A stretch of DNA of 64,000 nucleotides. It comes from Perspicuibacillus lycopersici. Lineage in GTDB: Bacteria > Bacillota > Bacilli > Bacillales > Caldibacillaceae. The stretch covers positions 620,001 to 684,000 of the forward strand of contig NZ_JAOUSF010000003.1 of assembly GCF_025660475.1 (NCBI RefSeq), written 5' to 3'. The notes under the pieces are model-generated. The model saw nothing but the letters and a program-made list of their open reading frames with translations. It had not been told where the DNA came from and did not search any database. The translations under genes and the position numbers were made by a program. Of this stretch, positions 7,022 through 17,491 are shown piece by piece. How positions within the stretch are numbered: the stretch's first letter is position 1; every line of letters begins with the position of its first letter.

Positions 7022-9373
7022 TTATTTAAATTCTACAACCGTAACTCCAATTCCGCCCTCATTCGCATTTCCGAAGCGAATATTTTTCACGGCACGATGA
7101 TTTTTCAAATAATTTTGGACACCTGAGCGAAGCGCACCAGTTCCTTTTCCGTGAATTATCGACACCCTTGGATAGCCGGCAAGCAATGCATCATCGATAT
7201 ATTTTTCTACTTTGATTAGTGCATCCTCAAAGCGTTCACCACGTAAGTCTAGCTCTAGCCCAACATGGTACTCTTTCCCTTTTATTGTCGTAATTGATTT
7301 CGCCTCAACAGTAGGTTTACTTTTTACTAATTCTAAATCATGTTCCTGCACCTTCATTTTTAAAATACCAATTTGGACTTGCCATTCATCATTGGCAACT
7401 TTTTCGATCAGATGCCCCTTTTGATCAAAGCTAATAACCTTCACTTCATCACCAGGCTGGAAGCTTTGCTTTTGTTTTTTTATCTTTTGTTTCCCGTCCA
7501 TGGCAATAACAGGAACGGCATCTTGTAGCCTTTTCTTAGCTTCAATTAATTCATGCTCTTTTATTTCTGCTGCTTTTTCAAATTGCATTTGCCGCAAGCT
7601 TGTGATAACTTCTTCTGCTTCTCTTTCAGCCTCTTGAATAATTGCCTTCGCCTTCAATTTTGCTTTCTCTATCAACTGATCTTTCTTCTGATAGTAATCC
7701 ATCATTTCTTTTTGTAAATCTTCATGTAGTTTTTCCGCTGATTTCAATAAATCGCGGGCATCTTTCTCTTCTCTTTCCGCTTGTCGAGTACTTTCCTCTA
7801 ATGAAGCAATCATATTATCAATTTTATTTGTCTCTGCATGGATATGCGTTTTTGCTCTTTCAATAATTTCAGTAGATAATCCTAATCGTTTCGATATTTC
7901 AAAAGCATTACTTCTTCCCGGAACACCGATTAATAAACGATAGGTAGGACTGAGTGTCTCTACATTAAATTCCACGCTTGCATTAATAACACCTTCACGA
8001 TTATAGCCATATGCTTTTAGTTCTGGATAATGGGTAGTCGCAATGACTCTTGCACCACATCGATGTACTTCATCCAGTAGTGCCATTGCTAATGCTGCAC
8101 CTTCTTGTGGATCTGTACCTGCACCTAGTTCATCAAACAATACAAGACTTTCATGATTGACATGCTTTAAAATTTCCACAATATTAACCATATGTGAGGA
8201 AAAGGTACTCAAGCTTTGTTCAATCGATTGTTCATCGCCGATATCTGCAAAAATCGATTGGAACACCGCAACCTCTGAACCATCTTGCGCTGGAATTTGT
8301 AAGCCCGCTTGTGCCATTAACGTAATCAAGCCCACTGTTTTTAATGTAACAGTTTTACCACCGGTATTTGGTCCAGTAATGACAATTGTTGTAAAGTCCT
8401 TTCCAAGCTCTATATCATTTGCAACTACTTCATCCCGTGGAATAAACGGGTGACGTGCTTTAAAAAGACGGATTTTACCTTCATTATTTATTTCCGGCTT
8501 GGTTGCCTTCATTTCTGCGCCAAGCTTTGCTTTCATAAACATAAAATCTATTTCTCTTAAAATGGCCACAAGAATTCGTAGTTCTTCACTATGAGCCCCT
8601 ACTTCATTTGACAATTCGGTTAATATCCGTTCAACTTCTATTTGCTCTTTCATTCGCGCATTGTGTAGCTCATTGTTTAATGATACAACCGATTGTGGTT
8701 CAATAAATAACGTTTGCCCGGAGGAGGATTGATCGTGAACCATTCCACCAAAATGGGTACGATATTCTTGTTTTACAGGAATAACAAATCGGTCGTTTCG
8801 TATTGTAATAATGGCATCTGAAAGCATCTTTTGGGCACTTGACGAACGGATAATACTTTCTAATTTTTCTCGTACTCTACCTTCGTAGCTGCGAATTTGT
8901 ACCCGAACGGTGCGTAGCTTATCACTTGCACTATCTAAAACTTCACCGTTTTCACTAATCGCATTACTAATTGTACGTTCCAATGATACCGGAGGATTCA
9001 TATCTTCATAATATTGTTGTAAGATTTCTAGTTTTGCTTCCTCAAATAACGGTTCAAAGAATTTTTTTATTTGTCTACTTGCACGAATAGTACTAGCAAT
9101 CTCTACAAGTTCGCCAATATGGAGCATACCGCCGATTTCTGCACGTTTGACTGCTGGAATAATATTAAATATTCCTCCAAGTGGTACATGTCCTTTTAAG
9201 CGTAGGACATTTGCAGCTTCATCTGTTTCTTTTTGCAATCGGACAATTTCTTCAAAATCAGTTGATGGTATTAGGCGCTCTGCTAGTTCTTTTCCGAGGG
9301 CAGATGCGGCATGTTTTATTAATTGTGTTTTTACTTTATTAAATTCTAATGTGTGTAATGCTTTTTCGTTCAC
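7022..9373 (-). CDS. mutS2: MutS2, ribosome-collision/recombination ATPase with Smr endonuclease domain
   Basis: MutS-like ATPase without the mismatch-recognition domain, about 783 aa. The Walker [13 protein letters not shown] is near residue 334, Walker [12 protein letters not shown] near 408; a long coiled coil spans about 515-620. The C-terminal Smr nuclease domain has LDLRG (about residue 704) and HGKGTG. In Bacillus it binds collided ribosomes and affects recombination. I set the start at the GTG at 9373, which has AGGAGG eight nt upstream and gives [14 protein letters not shown], matching the family; an upstream GTG at 9397 would put this SD inside the gene. Confidence 0.95.
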   Translation of the reverse strand: MNEKALHTLEFNKVKTQLIKHAASALGKELAERLIPSTDFEEIVRLQKETDEAANVLRLKGHVPLGGIFNIIPAVKRAEIGGMLHIGELVEIASTIRASRQIKKFFEPLFEEAKLEILQQYYEDMNPPVSLERTISNAISENGEVLDSASDKLRTVRVQIRSYEGRVREKLESIIRSSSAQKMLSDAIITIRNDRFVIPVKQEYRTHFGGMVHDQSSSGQTLFIEPQSVVSLNNELHNARMKEQIEVERILTELSNEVGAHSEELRILVAILREIDFMFMKAKLGAEMKATKPEINNEGKIRLFKARHPFIPRDEVVANDIELGKDFTTIVITGPNTGGKTVTLKTVGLITLMAQAGLQIPAQDGSEVAVFQSIFADIGDEQSIEQSLSTFSSHMVNIVEILKHVNHESLVLFDELGAGTDPQEGAALAMALLDEVHRCGARVIATTHYPELKAYGYNREGVINASVEFNVETLSPTYRLLIGVPGRSNAFEISKRLGLSTEIIERAKTHIHAETNKIDNMIASLEESTRQAEREEKDARDLLKSAEKLHEDLQKEMMDYYQKKDQLIEKAKLKAKAIIQEAEREAEEVITSLRQMQFEKAAEIKEHELIEAKKRLQDAVPVIAMDGKQKIKKQKQSFQPGDEVKVISFDQKGHLIEKVANDEWQVQIGILKMKVQEHDLELVKSKPTVEAKSITTIKGKEYHVGLELDLRGERFEDALIKVEKYIDDALLAGYPRVSIIHGKGTGALRSGVQNYLKNHRAVKNIRFGNANEGGIGVTVVEFK

Positions 9374-9510
9374 GGAGAAATCCTCCTCTTTTATCACTCA
9401 TGCTTTTTACATGAAAGTTTTCTTTATATCTATTGCTGATACTATTTCATTGGAATAGTATTCGTAACTCGTTACTATATAGTTATTACATGTACTACCC
9501 TCTATAAGTA

Positions 9511-11238
9511 TTATGAAAGGGCAGTCTTTTTATTTAATATTTGTAATAGTTCTTCCTTCGAACATGCATTTACTATCGTCTCTTTTTTTAGCCATGCTTT
9601 TCTTGCATGAGCTACTCCTAATTCCATGTTTCGTAAAGAGTCTTTATGGTGGGAGTCGGTGTTTATTATAATTTTTACTCCTGCCTCTTGGGCTTTTATT
9701 AAATATTCCACTGCTAAGTCTAGTCGTTTTGGACTTGCGTTTAATTCCAATATCGTGTTTGTTTCTTTAGCTAATTCGATCAGTTTATCCATGTTCACTG
9801 AATATCCATCACGTTTTCCGATTACTCTACCCGTTGGATGGGCGATGATATTAACATATGGATTGGTTAGGGCTGTTTTTAATCGGTTCATGATTGCCGC
9901 TTCTGTTTGGCCAAAGGCAGAGTGAATCGATGCTATTACAATATCCATTTCTTTTAACACATCTTCTTCAAAGTCTAATGTTCCATCTGGTAAAATATCC
10001 ATTTCAATTCCAGAGAGAATGGTAATATCATCGTATTTTTCATTCAGCTCATGAATAATTTCCCGTTGCTTCCGTAATCTTTCTTTATCCAAGCCATTCG
10101 CAACTTTGAGGAACTGTGAATGGTCGGTAATTGCCATGTATTGATATCCACGTGACCTACAGCTTTCAATCATTTCCTCTATTGAATGCGCCCCATCACT
10201 CCAGGTAGAATGCATGTGAAGGTCTCCTTGAATATCTTGTAATGATATTAAATCCGCTACTATATTTAGTTTATCCAGTTCACTACCATCTTCACGCAGC
10301 TCAGGGGATAGATAAGGAAGATTAAAATGCTGATAAAATTCTGTTTCTGTTTGAAACGTCAATATTTTTCCCGTCTCTAATTGCTCTACCCCATATTCAC
10401 TAATTTTTTCTTTTCGTTCTTTTGCAAGCTGTCGCATCCGTACATTATGTTCCTTTGAGCCAGTAAAATGATGCAATGTTGTTGCAAATTCCTCTGGCTT
10501 TACTAATCGAAAGTCTGCCGAAACATCGAGCTCGAAGGAATAAATACAAGAAACTTTTGTATCCCCTTGATTGGTTACTTCTTTAATATTTGGCATTTTC
10601 ATTAGTTCTTCTTTTACAGTCTTCGGATCATTTGTTGCAATAATAAAATCTAAATCTTTAATTGTTTCCTTCATTCGTCGAATACTTCCAGCACGGGAAA
10701 ATTGTTCGATCGCTTTACATTGCCTCAACTGTTCTTCAATCCAATTAGCAAGTGGCAGCATAAACGCAAGTGGTAAACGGTCTGGGCGATTTCCTATTGT
10801 TTCAATTGCCGCTAAAATTTTCTCTTCCTTTTTCACACCAAATCCTTTTAAACCGCGAATGCTTCCTTCTAGGCAAGCAGCTTTTAAATCCTCGACATTT
10901 TCAATGCCTAATTCCTTATATAGCTTTGCAATTGTTTTTCCACCAAGGCCAGGAATTTGCAATAATAATATTAATCCTTTCGGTACCTCATCCTGCAGTT
11001 TCTTCAATGCTTCAGATTTACCCGTTTGGATAAATTCCTCTATCACACTAGCGGTTCCTTTTCCAATCCCCGGTAATGTCATAAAATCCTCTATTTCTTG
11101 TAATGTCCGTTCTTCATGTTCGATTATTAATGCGGCTTTTCGAAAAGCTTGTATTTTAAACGGATTTTCTCCTTTAAGCTCCATATATATAGCAATCGTT
11201 TCCAATAAACGAATAATGTCTTTTTTATTGTCTATCAA
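9511..11238 (-). CDS. polX: DNA polymerase/3'-5' exonuclease PolX
   Basis: Family X DNA polymerase fused to a PHP nuclease domain, about 575 aa, implicated in base-excision repair. N-terminal helix-hairpin-helix motifs (LPGIGKGTASVIEEF and IPGLGGKTIAKLYKELG) precede the nucleotidyltransferase core (AGSIRRMKETIKDLDFIIA). The PHP domain begins near residue 338 with DLHMHSTWSDG and continues through AITDHS and NTDSHH metal ligands. The preferred start is TTG at 11238 with AGGTGA five nt upstream, giving MIDNKKDIIRLLETIAIYMELKG as in B. subtilis YshC; a GTG at 11247 has no SD. Order cvpA-polX-mutS2 is conserved. Confidence 0.94.
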   Translation of the reverse strand: MIDNKKDIIRLLETIAIYMELKGENPFKIQAFRKAALIIEHEERTLQEIEDFMTLPGIGKGTASVIEEFIQTGKSEALKKLQDEVPKGLILLLQIPGLGGKTIAKLYKELGIENVEDLKAACLEGSIRGLKGFGVKKEEKILAAIETIGNRPDRLPLAFMLPLANWIEEQLRQCKAIEQFSRAGSIRRMKETIKDLDFIIATNDPKTVKEELMKMPNIKEVTNQGDTKVSCIYSFELDVSADFRLVKPEEFATTLHHFTGSKEHNVRMRQLAKERKEKISEYGVEQLETGKILTFQTETEFYQHFNLPYLSPELREDGSELDKLNIVADLISLQDIQGDLHMHSTWSDGAHSIEEMIESCRSRGYQYMAITDHSQFLKVANGLDKERLRKQREIIHELNEKYDDITILSGIEMDILPDGTLDFEEDVLKEMDIVIASIHSAFGQTEAAIMNRLKTALTNPYVNIIAHPTGRVIGKRDGYSVNMDKLIELAKETNTILELNASPKRLDLAVEYLIKAQEAGVKIIINTDSHHKDSLRNMELGVAHARKAWLKKETIVNACSKEELLQILNKKTALS

Positions 11239-11451
11239 AACCCTCACCTATTCTTTCGCTCCACCATTCATTTTTCGATGTAAGCTTAAAATTTTATACC
11301 ATCCATACACCAATTACAGATGGAATAACAATCATTTCTATCATTTATAACACAAACTTTACTATGTTTACTTTACCATTTTTCATCATAGAAACAAAAA
11401 ATAAACGCCATCCATACAAAGAATTGGAAGCAGCTATATCCTGAAAATATC

Positions 11452-11482
11452 AAAAGAAAAACTTCTCTTAGAAAGAGAAGTT
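11452..11482 (-). terminator. Terminator after cvpA
   Basis: AACTTCTCTT (11460-11469) pairs perfectly with AAGAGAAGTT (11473-11482), 3-nt loop, followed by TTTTCTTTTG on the minus strand, directly after the cvpA stop. Confidence 0.85.
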
Positions 11483-11486
11483 ATCT

Positions 11487-12017
11487 TTAATTAAACCACA
11501 TTTCCTGTAATTGCTGAGAGAAAAGTGGCGTATTCTTAATAATACCCTTTGCCAATGCTGATTGATCAATCGTTGTTTGGACTTGTTCAATAGGAAGTAG
11601 GGAAGCTAAGTATAATAGAATGAAGATCATTAAGTAGATTTCTAGAAAGCCTAAAATTCCTCCTGCCCAAACATTTAATTGTTTAATAATAGGAATGCTT
11701 GCAACAAAATCCAGCATGGATCCAATAATTTGCAGAATAATTTTCACTGCGAAGAAAATTACAAAGAAAGCAATCCCATTATAATAAGCCTCCTCTGCAT
11801 TTACTACATTTAATAAGCTTTGAATCGTATCCTGGTCTCCAAACGTTGGATATGGTATCCACAAGGTAAGTCGAAGTGCCAATTCCTTATAAAAGGATGC
11901 AGCTAAAATAAATGCGATAAAATAACTTGTTAAGTGAATTAATTGTAAAATAAATCCTCTTCTTAAACCAACAATAAAACCGATGATTAAAAGGATAATC
12001 AATATAATCGTAAGCAT
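11487..12017 (-). CDS. cvpA: CvpA family membrane protein (YshB type)
   Basis: Membrane protein of 176 aa with four hydrophobic segments (about residues 3-23, 25-45, 65-95, 103-130), the pattern of the CvpA family; the GLRRGFILQLIHL start of helix two is typical. Its function in Bacillus is unclear. It follows the zapA stop by a single base (TAG C ATG). GGAAGG is 9 nt before the ATG; an in-frame TTG at 12026 would overlap zapA and lacks spacing. zapA and cvpA are presumably translationally coupled. Confidence 0.88.
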   Translation of the reverse strand: MLTIILIILLIIGFIVGLRRGFILQLIHLTSYFIAFILAASFYKELALRLTLWIPYPTFGDQDTIQSLLNVVNAEEAYYNGIAFFVIFFAVKIILQIIGSMLDFVASIPIIKQLNVWAGGILGFLEIYLMIFILLYLASLLPIEQVQTTIDQSALAKGIIKNTPLFSQQLQEMWFN

Positions 12018-12018
12018 G

Positions 12019-12282
12019 CTAGTCAACCTTCCGATCCTGTATTTCTTTTTCCAATTGCTCTACTTTATCTTTCATTTTTATATATTCATGAACAGCATTT
12101 ACTGCAGTAAGAACAGCTAATTTACTTGTATCTAAAGAAGGATTCCTTTTGCCAATACCGCGCATTTTTTCATCTACCATTGCAGCAACCATACGGATAT
12201 GCTCCGAACTTTCCGGTCCTACAATAATATATGGTTGACCATAAATTTCTACTGTAATTCTATTTTTCTCATTTTCGGACAA
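12019..12282 (-). CDS. zapA: Cell division protein ZapA
   Basis: Small FtsZ-associated protein that bundles Z-ring filaments; 87 aa (B. subtilis 85). The sequence KNRITVEIYGQPYIIVG, the SSEHIRMVAAMVDEKM segment and the KLAVLTAVNAVHEYIKM helix followed by a C-terminal coiled coil match the family. I set the start at TTG 12282 because GGAGG lies 8 nt upstream. An ATG five codons earlier (12297) has that SD inside its own reading frame and no SD of its own. Confidence 0.92.
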   Translation of the reverse strand: MSENEKNRITVEIYGQPYIIVGPESSEHIRMVAAMVDEKMRGIGKRNPSLDTSKLAVLTAVNAVHEYIKMKDKVEQLEKEIQDRKVD

Positions 12283-12415
12283 GTTTATTGCCTCCATTCA
12301 AAAGAATCCTAGTTTATATGATAACATGAAAAAAATTAAATTGTGAAGGGAATTTGTAAAAATTGTCTTTTAGTCAATCATTTATCAGGTTTGGACTTTC
12401 TCTAGTTTCTTATAA

Positions 12416-12458
12416 ACAAAAAAGGCGGCAACTCCGAAACGAGTTGTACGCCTTTTTT
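12416..12458 (-). terminator. Terminator after pheT (probably bidirectional)
   Basis: AAAGGCG (12421-12427) pairs with CGCCTTT (12449-12455) and CAACTC with GAGTTG inside, with T runs on both strands. In B. subtilis rnhC lies in this pheT–zapA gap; here there is no gene. Confidence 0.85.
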
Positions 12459-12470
12459 AACCGCTATTCA

Positions 12471-14885
12471 TTATTGTCTTAACTCTGCTCTTGCTCTATC
12501 CTTTAGGGCAGTTAAAATTTTCTCATGTGCTTTCCCTACTTCTTCATCTGTCAAGGTACGGCTTGGGTCAAAATAAGTTAACGTGAAGGCAACAGATTTT
12601 TTACCCGCCTCTACTTTATCTCCTTCATACACATCAAATACTTTCGCTTCTTTTAATAACTTACCACCAGCAGTTCGAATAATTTCCTCTAATTCTCCTG
12701 CTGTTGTACCATTCTCAACGATTAACGCAATATCACGTGTCATCGATGGGAATCTTGGAATCATTGTATATGCTAAAGGTGGAACATTTGTATGAAGAAG
12801 CTCATCTAACATTAGTTCAAACACATAAACGTTTTTCACATCATATTGTTTTTCAACGGATGGATGGATTTTTCCAACATATCCAACTACTTGATCGTTC
12901 AATAGAATATTTGCTGTTTGGCCAGGATGCATTCCTTCATATTCGGCTTTCTCATAGCGAATCATTGTATCTAGCTGTAATTTCTTAAATAGCTGTTCTA
13001 ATATTCCTTTAACTGTATAGAAATCAACTACAACCTTTTGTGCTTGCCATGGATGGTTTATATATAAGCCAGTAAGTGCCCCTGCTAAATGCTCGCTTTC
13101 CTTTGGTAATACACCTGCTCCATTTGAAAGGAAGACAGATCCAATTTCAAATAAGGATACATTTTCATTTTTTCTTGCGCGGTTATAGGAAACTGCATCT
13201 AAAAGATGTGGTATTAAGCTTAGTCGTAAAACACCATGCTCCTCGCTCATTGGCATTGCAAGCTCTACAGGCTCTGCCTTCGTTAACGCGAACTGGCTAA
13301 CTTTTTCTTTACTAGTTAACGAATAGGTAATCGCTTGGTTAACACCAGCACCTTCCAATACTTCTCTTACAATCCGACGTTTCTTCTGATATGCAGTTAA
13401 GCCACCTGCTGTTTGTTCACCTTTCGGTAATGTAGTTGGTAAATTATCATATCCATATATTCGGGCAATTTCCTCATACATATCTTCAGCAATTTGTAAA
13501 TCCCATCTCCGTGTAGGAATTGAAACTGAGATTTTTTCTCCATCCAATTGATAAGGGAATTGGAGGCGTTGCAATATGCTTGCTACATCATCCAACGATA
13601 ATTCCGTTCCTAGAAATTGATTTACTTTACTCAATTCAATTGCAATCGAAATTGGTTCAGTTACTAATTGATCGAATTCTACTAAACCATCTAGCACTTC
13701 ACCGCCTGCAAGCTCGGCAATTAATGCTGCTGCGCGCTCTGCTGCTAGATGAATGCGTTTTGGATCAATACCTTTTTCATAACGACTACTTGCTTCACTA
13801 CGTAGGCCATGGTCCTTTGATGCTTTACGAACGACTGCACCTGTAAAGTAGGCAGATTCTAAAAGAATCGTTGTCGTATCATTTTGTACTTCCGAATTTG
13901 CGCCACCCATTACACCTGCTAATGCTACTGGCTCACTTCCATTTGTAATAACAAGATGATCACTGGACAATTCCCGCTCGACATCATCTAAAGTAGTTAG
14001 CTTTTCTCCTACTTTTGCACGACGAACGACAATTTCTTTTGAACCGAAACGATCATAGTCAAATGCGTGTAATGGTTGCCCATACTCCAATAAAATGAAA
14101 TTGGTGATATCTACTACATTGTTATGTGGGCGAATCCCTGCATTCATTAATCTTGTTTGTAACCATAGTGGCGATGGACCAATTTTAACATTTTTTATCA
14201 CTTTTGCAGTGTACAAAGGATTATCAGCTGTTGCTTCTACTGTTACTGAAATATAATCACTTGTTTTTTCATTCGAAGATGTATAATTTGATTTCGGAAT
14301 CTGAACGGATTTACCTAGTATCGCAGCTGTTTCATATGCTACTCCGTACATACTCATACAATCTGCACGGTTTGGTGTCAGGCCAAGCTCAAGAATCGCA
14401 TCATTTAAATTTAACAATTCTAATGCATCACTACCAGCTATAGCATCACTTGGTAATACATAAATTCCTTCTGCATAGTCCTTTGGTACAACTTTCCCTT
14501 CGAAACCAAGCTCTTGTAAGGAACAAATCATTCCGTTTGATTCTTCCCCACGAATTTTTGATTTTTTTATTTTTATATTGCCTGGAAGTCTTGCACCTGG
14601 TTTTGCAACCACTACCTTTTGTCCAGCAGCGACATTTGGAGCTCCGCATATGATTTGAACTGGTTCCCCTTCTCCGAGATCTACTAAGCATTTATTTAAT
14701 TTATCTGCATTTGGATGTGTTTCTTTTTCCAACACATGACCAACTACTATGTTTTTCATTGTTGTGCTCTTTTGTTCTATTCCTTCTACTTCAATTCCTG
14801 ATTTTGTAATTTTTTCCGCTAATTCTTCAGGAGTAATATTTCCTAAATCAACGAATGATTGTAACCATTTATATGAAACAAGCAT
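12471..14885 (-). CDS. pheT: Phenylalanyl-tRNA synthetase beta subunit
   Basis: Beta subunit of the (alpha-beta)2 enzyme charging tRNA-Phe; 804 aa, as in Bacillus. Visible are the N-terminal tRNA-binding domain (VVGHVLEKETHPNADKLNKC, about residues 47-66, with ICGAPN), the LTPNRADCMSMYG motif, the B3/B4 editing region (DITNFILLEYGQPLHAFD), the B5 domain, and the C-terminal anticodon-binding FDX domain (RFPSMTRDIALIV). GGAGG precedes the ATG. It is co-transcribed with pheS, 90 nt upstream, under the Phe T-box. Confidence 0.97.
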   Translation of the reverse strand: MLVSYKWLQSFVDLGNITPEELAEKITKSGIEVEGIEQKSTTMKNIVVGHVLEKETHPNADKLNKCLVDLGEGEPVQIICGAPNVAAGQKVVVAKPGARLPGNIKIKKSKIRGEESNGMICSLQELGFEGKVVPKDYAEGIYVLPSDAIAGSDALELLNLNDAILELGLTPNRADCMSMYGVAYETAAILGKSVQIPKSNYTSSNEKTSDYISVTVEATADNPLYTAKVIKNVKIGPSPLWLQTRLMNAGIRPHNNVVDITNFILLEYGQPLHAFDYDRFGSKEIVVRRAKVGEKLTTLDDVERELSSDHLVITNGSEPVALAGVMGGANSEVQNDTTTILLESAYFTGAVVRKASKDHGLRSEASSRYEKGIDPKRIHLAAERAAALIAELAGGEVLDGLVEFDQLVTEPISIAIELSKVNQFLGTELSLDDVASILQRLQFPYQLDGEKISVSIPTRRWDLQIAEDMYEEIARIYGYDNLPTTLPKGEQTAGGLTAYQKKRRIVREVLEGAGVNQAITYSLTSKEKVSQFALTKAEPVELAMPMSEEHGVLRLSLIPHLLDAVSYNRARKNENVSLFEIGSVFLSNGAGVLPKESEHLAGALTGLYINHPWQAQKVVVDFYTVKGILEQLFKKLQLDTMIRYEKAEYEGMHPGQTANILLNDQVVGYVGKIHPSVEKQYDVKNVYVFELMLDELLHTNVPPLAYTMIPRFPSMTRDIALIVENGTTAGELEEIIRTAGGKLLKEAKVFDVYEGDKVEAGKKSVAFTLTYFDPSRTLTDEEVGKAHEKILTALKDRARAELRQ

Positions 14886-14975
14886 GATTTAACCTCCATA
14901 TCTTTCCTTTTCAATAATCACGGCCTTGGCCATTAACCAATCTATTTTCTAAACAAGTATTCACTGTTGGTGCCA

Positions 14976-16028
14976 TTACTTCTCGGTTGAAGAATCGACA
15001 GGTGAAAATTGTTTCAAGAAACGAACATCGTTTGTATAGAAATGACGAATATCATCTACCCCATACTTCAACATTGCAATACGCTCTGGACCCATTCCGA
15101 ATGCAAATCCACTATATTTCTCTGGATCAAAACCACTCATGCGCAGTACATTCGGATGAACCATACCAGCACCTAAAATTTCAATCCAACCAGTTCCTTT
15201 ACATACACTACAGCCATCTCCTCCACAAATTTTGCAGGAAACATCCATTTCAACAGAAGGCTCTGTAAAAGGGAAAAAGCTTGGACGTAACCGGATTTTT
15301 CGGTCGGCACCAAAGATTTTTTTCGCAAATACTTCTAGTGTTCCTTTTAAATCACTCATGCGAATATTTTCATCAACAACTAAACCTTCAATTTGCATGA
15401 ACTGATGGGAGTGTGTCGCATCATCATTATCCCGGCGATATACTTTTCCTGGACAAATAATTTTAATTGGTCCTTTTCCTTTATGTTTTTCCATTGTTCT
15501 TGCTTGAACTGGAGAAGTTTGCGTTCGCATTAATGTTTCTTCTGTAATATAGAAGGAGTCCTGCATATCACGTGCTGGGTGATCCTTAGGCAAATTCAAT
15601 GCCTCAAAGTTGTAATAATCGGTTTCAACTTCCGGACCTTCCTCCACTGTATAGCCAAGGCCAATAAATAGGTCCTCAATTTCTTGTACAATTCGTGTTA
15701 ATGGATGATCATTCCCTTGTGGTACTGGTCTTCCTGGCAATGTTACATCAATGGATTCCTCTGCTAATTTCTTCTGAACCGCTTCTGCTTCAAGTAATAC
15801 TTGTTTTTCCTGCAAACGTTCTGCAATTTTTCCGCGTACTTCATTTGCTAATGCGCCAACTAATGGACGTTCTTCTTCAGAAAGCTTCCCCATACCACGT
15901 AATACTTCTGTTATTGGTCCTTTTTTCCCTAAATAAGCAACACGGACATCCTGTAATTCTTTCAAGCTGCTTGCTGCTTCAATTTGTAATAATGCCTCTT
16001 CTTGCAATTGATTTAAACGATCTTGCAC
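14976..16028 (-). CDS. pheS: Phenylalanyl-tRNA synthetase alpha subunit
   Basis: Catalytic alpha subunit, 350 aa; forms Phe-adenylate and transfers Phe to tRNA. N-terminal coiled coil (about residues 1-85), then class II motifs: motif 2 with [20 protein letters not shown] and motif 3 with [16 protein letters not shown] near residue 310. Start is GTG with AGGAGG 9 nt upstream. Expression should be set by the T-box leader, which reads uncharged tRNA-Phe. Confidence 0.97.
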   Translation of the reverse strand: MQDRLNQLQEEALLQIEAASSLKELQDVRVAYLGKKGPITEVLRGMGKLSEEERPLVGALANEVRGKIAERLQEKQVLLEAEAVQKKLAEESIDVTLPGRPVPQGNDHPLTRIVQEIEDLFIGLGYTVEEGPEVETDYYNFEALNLPKDHPARDMQDSFYITEETLMRTQTSPVQARTMEKHKGKGPIKIICPGKVYRRDNDDATHSHQFMQIEGLVVDENIRMSDLKGTLEVFAKKIFGADRKIRLRPSFFPFTEPSVEMDVSCKICGGDGCSVCKGTGWIEILGAGMVHPNVLRMSGFDPEKYSGFAFGMGPERIAMLKYGVDDIRHFYTNDVRFLKQFSPVDSSTEK

Positions 16029-16116
16029 GTTTAATTACCTCCTTTTATACGTAAAAATGAATGATGTTTGTAACACAACGGAATGCATATCCATTTGGTT
16101 ATTTCAAAAAATGAAC

Positions 16117-16490
16117 ACAAAAAATCCTCGTCCAAAAAGGGACGAGGATTGAATCGCGGTACCACCCTTATTGATACATTAATCCACTATTCCTCTAGTA
16201 CGAGGATTTGGATAAGTGTATCCACTTCATTTGATAACGGAATTTCCGCTCAGTCTTTACACTTCTTTCACCAAAAATACGTACAAAGTACGCAGTATTC
16301 GGTTAATGGAAGTGGTCCCGAAGAGAGCTCATGAGGTGAATTTTCATTTGGGTGCTACTGAAATGCTTTCAATCTAGGCATTTTCTCCCTGCAAGTAGCA
16401 TGATGGCGTTCGCTTCGACATACTTTCCGAGCAAATATATTTGCCAAATTACTTGCCTCAATCATCGCTTTCCTTATTTAACTTAATATT
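16117..16490 (-). promoter_or_regulatory. T-box riboswitch (tRNA-Phe) of pheST
   Basis: On the minus strand the T-box sequence AGGGTGGTACCGCG (16155-16168) precedes a strong terminator (AATCCTCGTCC/GGACGAGGATT, 16123-16150, with a T run). Its UGGU matches a tRNA with A at the discriminator position, as in tRNA-Phe. Stem I begins near 16480 (GATGATTGAGGCAAGTA), and the specifier is most likely UUC at 16338-16340 in the context AAUUCACC, the usual place and neighbours for a specifier. Uncharged tRNA-Phe should favour the antiterminator. Confidence 0.93.
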
Positions 16491-16496
16491 ATTGTT

Positions 16497-16525
16497 ATTA
16501 TATCGGTGTTTTCCAGTAATTTCAA
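16497..16525 (-). promoter_or_regulatory. Sigma-A promoter of pheST
   Basis: Minus strand: TTGAAA (16520-16525), 17-nt spacer, TATAAT (16497-16502). Transcription would begin near 16490, just before T-box stem I. Confidence 0.85.
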
Positions 16526-16582
16526 TGGCTAATACCCATCTATATAAAAATTTGCCCCATTTTTCCTGATAAAATATAATTT

Positions 16583-17338
16583 TTATTTATTTCCTCGTAA
16601 ATAATAAAGTAGCACACCAGTTGCGACAGCTACATTTAATGATTCACTTTTTCCGTAAATCGGAATATATAAATTTTTGGTTGTTTTCGCTAATAAGGAC
16701 GGATCGACTCCTTGTCCTTCGTTTCCTACAATAATTGCAAAGCTTGCTCCGGACTGCACTTCATACATCGGTTCTCCATTTTGTAATGCTGTTCCGTAAA
16801 CTGGGATCGATTGTTGCTGTAATTTATCTATCCATTCGTGAAGATTGCCCCGTATAATTGGTAAATGAAAATTACTTCCTTGTGCAGAGCGTAATACTTT
16901 CGCATTATAAACGTCTACACTACCTTCACCGACGATTACTGCATCGGCTCCAACAGCATCGGCTGTCCGAATCATCGTACCTAAATTACCTGGGTCCTGT
17001 ACCGCATCGATAAGTAAATATTTACTACCAGCCACTTTCGAATGGTTGAATTGTTTACAAACAGCAAAAATCCCCTGCGGTGTTTCGGTCTCAGAGATTA
17101 GTTTACTAATATCGTTTGCAATCACAAATACGTCATGACCAGAGAATTTTACCTTTGCAAGCTTTGGCTGATAGCTTTCTGTAACAATTACCTCTTGGAT
17201 GAGTCCTGCCTGTAATGCTTCTTCTACTAAATGCTCTCCTTCGACGAGAAATAAGCCCGATTTATCTCGTTCTTTTTTTGTTGTTAATTTTTTCCACTGT
17301 TTCACTTTCTCGTTTTTACTTGATTGAATGTATTTCAC
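16583..17338 (-). CDS. TrmH/SpoU family RNA 2'-O-methyltransferase (YsgA type)
   Basis: SPOUT-class methyltransferase of 251 aa expected to methylate a ribose in 23S rRNA or tRNA. An N-terminal substrate-binding domain (LTTKKERDKSGLFLVEGEHLVEEAL, about residues 18-42) precedes the SPOUT knot with DAVQDPGNLGTMIRTADAVGAD (about 118-139), IVGNEGQGVDPSLL and the final IPIYGKSESLNVAVATGVLLYYLR, the three SpoU motifs. GTG start with AGGAGA upstream. The order with pheST and divergent sspI matches B. subtilis ysgA. The modified nucleotide is not identifiable from sequence. Confidence 0.93.
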   Translation of the reverse strand: MKYIQSSKNEKVKQWKKLTTKKERDKSGLFLVEGEHLVEEALQAGLIQEVIVTESYQPKLAKVKFSGHDVFVIANDISKLISETETPQGIFAVCKQFNHSKVAGSKYLLIDAVQDPGNLGTMIRTADAVGADAVIVGEGSVDVYNAKVLRSAQGSNFHLPIIRGNLHEWIDKLQQQSIPVYGTALQNGEPMYEVQSGASFAIIVGNEGQGVDPSLLAKTTKNLYIPIYGKSESLNVAVATGVLLYYLRGNK

Positions 17339-17491
17339 TTGGATTCTCCTATATTCAAAAATTTTACAAAAGGGAATTTATTTTTACTCCCTTATTTCTC
17401 ACATTTTACAGTATACCTAATTATTTATACATATTACACATTGAAAAGTAACACAATATCACTGATATAAAAATTTGGAGGATGATTTGCA

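Noticed and set aside
10571-11350. 259-codon plus-strand frame over polX
   Set aside because: Antisense to polX with no SD; codon bias of polX creates the open frame.
12384-12396. 13-base sequence ATCAGGTTTGGAC also present at 26424-26436, both intergenic
   Set aside because: One shared 13-mer is within chance for this amount of AT-rich intergenic DNA and the flanks do not match.
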